Shown: positions 63,543 through 64,000 of the stretch, one piece after another
Position numbering within the stretch: the first letter of the stretch is position 1
How the letters are laid out: each line of letters opens with the position of its first letter
NCBI RefSeq assembly: GCF_020595095.1
Contig: NZ_JAJDOP010000001.1
Location: forward strand, 372,001-436,000
Origin: Microvirga rosea
GTDB taxonomy: Bacteria > Pseudomonadota > Alphaproteobacteria > Rhizobiales > Beijerinckiaceae
Length of the DNA: 64,000 bases
Reading direction: 5' to 3'
Notes under the pieces: generated by a model
The model's database searches: none
Told to the model about the DNA's origin: nothing
The model's input: the letters and a program-made list of their open reading frames with translations, nothing else
Program-made: the position numbers and the translations under genes

Positions 63543-64000
63543 ATGACATTGCCCACAACCTCTTCCATGTCCCTCGATCACGTCTTCGGACTTGTTCTCG
63601 AGCTGCCGTCCCGCAGGCCCGCGCCCGGGGTCCCGGCCCGGCTCGAGCGTCTGTTTTGCGAATTGTCCCAATCCGAAGGCGTTCGGCCGCCGGAAGATGT
63701 CGAGGACATGATCTGGGCGATCTGGGCCTCTCATGAGGACGAAGCCGCCGAAGAGGCCATGGGAGCGGCGATCGAGGCCTTGGCCTCCGGCGCCTTGAAA
63801 AAAGCCCGTCCGCTGCTCGACGACCTCATCGCGCGCCATCCCGACTGGCCCGAAGCCTGGAACAAGCGCGCGACCTTGAGCTTCATCGAGAAGCGGGACA
63901 CGGACAGTCTCAACGATATCGCCCAGACCCTGGAGCTCGAACCTCGCCATTTCGGCGCGATCTCCGGGTTCGGCCAGATCTGCCTCCGCCATGGCCGCCT
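63543..64000 (+). CDS. TPR-like protein (partial)
   Basis: The 5' 152 codons, running off the window. Begins MTLPTTSSMSLDHVFGLVLE (ATG 63,567 also possible). Helical repeats: ALKKARPLLDDLIARHPDWP, EAWNKRATLSFIEKRDTDSL, then LNDIAQTLELEPRHFGAISG. TPR pattern, likely a scaffold in the cytoplasm or inner face. Divergent from the pseudo-ABC gene. Confidence 0.7.
   Translation, partial: MTLPTTSSMSLDHVFGLVLELPSRRPAPGVPARLERLFCELSQSEGVRPPEDVEDMIWAIWASHEDEAAEEAMGAAIEALASGALKKARPLLDDLIARHPDWPEAWNKRATLSFIEKRDTDSLNDIAQTLELEPRHFGAISGFGQICLRHGR

Noticed and set aside
5352..64000. Second copy of the tRNA-Leu 3' end as an island right boundary
   Set aside because: I looked for GGTTCGAGTCC followed by CTGGGCACCA downstream and did not see one by eye; the island's extent is therefore left open.
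1..64000. CRISPR arrays, rRNA genes, insertion-sequence transposases
   Set aside because: No regularly spaced repeats, rRNA-like sequence or transposase motifs seen.

Overview
The window looks like chromosome from a high-GC alphaproteobacterium of the Hyphomicrobiales. A Microvirga/Methylobacteriaceae-like host is my inference. It rests on the gene order rnd - lptC - lptA - lptB - rpoN - hpf - ptsN, the hemP/hmuTUV heme locus, an NDUFA9-type epimerase, DUF1236 and DUF6481 proteins, and rhizobial-type small cold-shock genes.

Layout. 1-5,000 is housekeeping: an SH3 protein, a D-2-hydroxyacid dehydrogenase, an FAD amine oxidase, an EI24/CysZ-like membrane protein and an NDUFA9-like epimerase. 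At 5,181 lies tRNA-Leu(CAG), followed by a tyrosine integrase that has lost its catalytic half. From there to about 30,700 is an accessory, stress-flavoured region. It holds three zinc alcohol/formaldehyde dehydrogenases with SRPBCC, FmdB and membrane partners, and a PAS-PAS-PAS-PAS-receiver-LuxR regulator. It also holds a potassium-channel-like protein, an HxlR/SDR/NTF2 unit, an ECF sigma operon with a cupredoxin, a LysR/MFS pair and rpsU. Three cold-shock-domain genes are interleaved with tiny SH3-like proteins.

30,700-34,550 holds cyanophycin genes (cphA with a frameshift, cphB). 35,270-42,400 is a complete heme-acquisition locus. hemP-hmuT-hmuU-hmuV runs leftward; a TonB receptor, an IsdG-type monooxygenase (HmuQ), HutX and HugZ run rightward. 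43,800-49,540 is the conserved LPS-transport/sigma-54/nitrogen-PTS block. 49,600-54,770 has SIMPL, a polyamine-binding protein, an aminotransferase and a FecCD-type ABC pair. 54,867-59,781 is a polysaccharide block (CapD/FlaA1-like enzyme, epimerase, WecA-like transferase, UDP-glucuronate epimerase). The right end has a metallo-beta-lactamase-fold hydrolase, an ABC-transporter-shaped protein with destroyed ATPase motifs, and the start of a TPR protein.

Main unexpected signals: (1) a 148-nt 5' leader conserved between two dispersed csp genes, with a decayed version in front of a third csp-like gene whose RNA-binding residues are lost; (2) an 841-residue pseudo-ABC protein carrying three copies of the motif that normally follows the Q-loop once; (3) a ~380-bp duplication that carries a LuxR helix-turn-helix and leaves 11 codons of a deleted dehydrogenase; (4) five frameshifts, all one-base changes in G/C runs, which may be sequencing errors.
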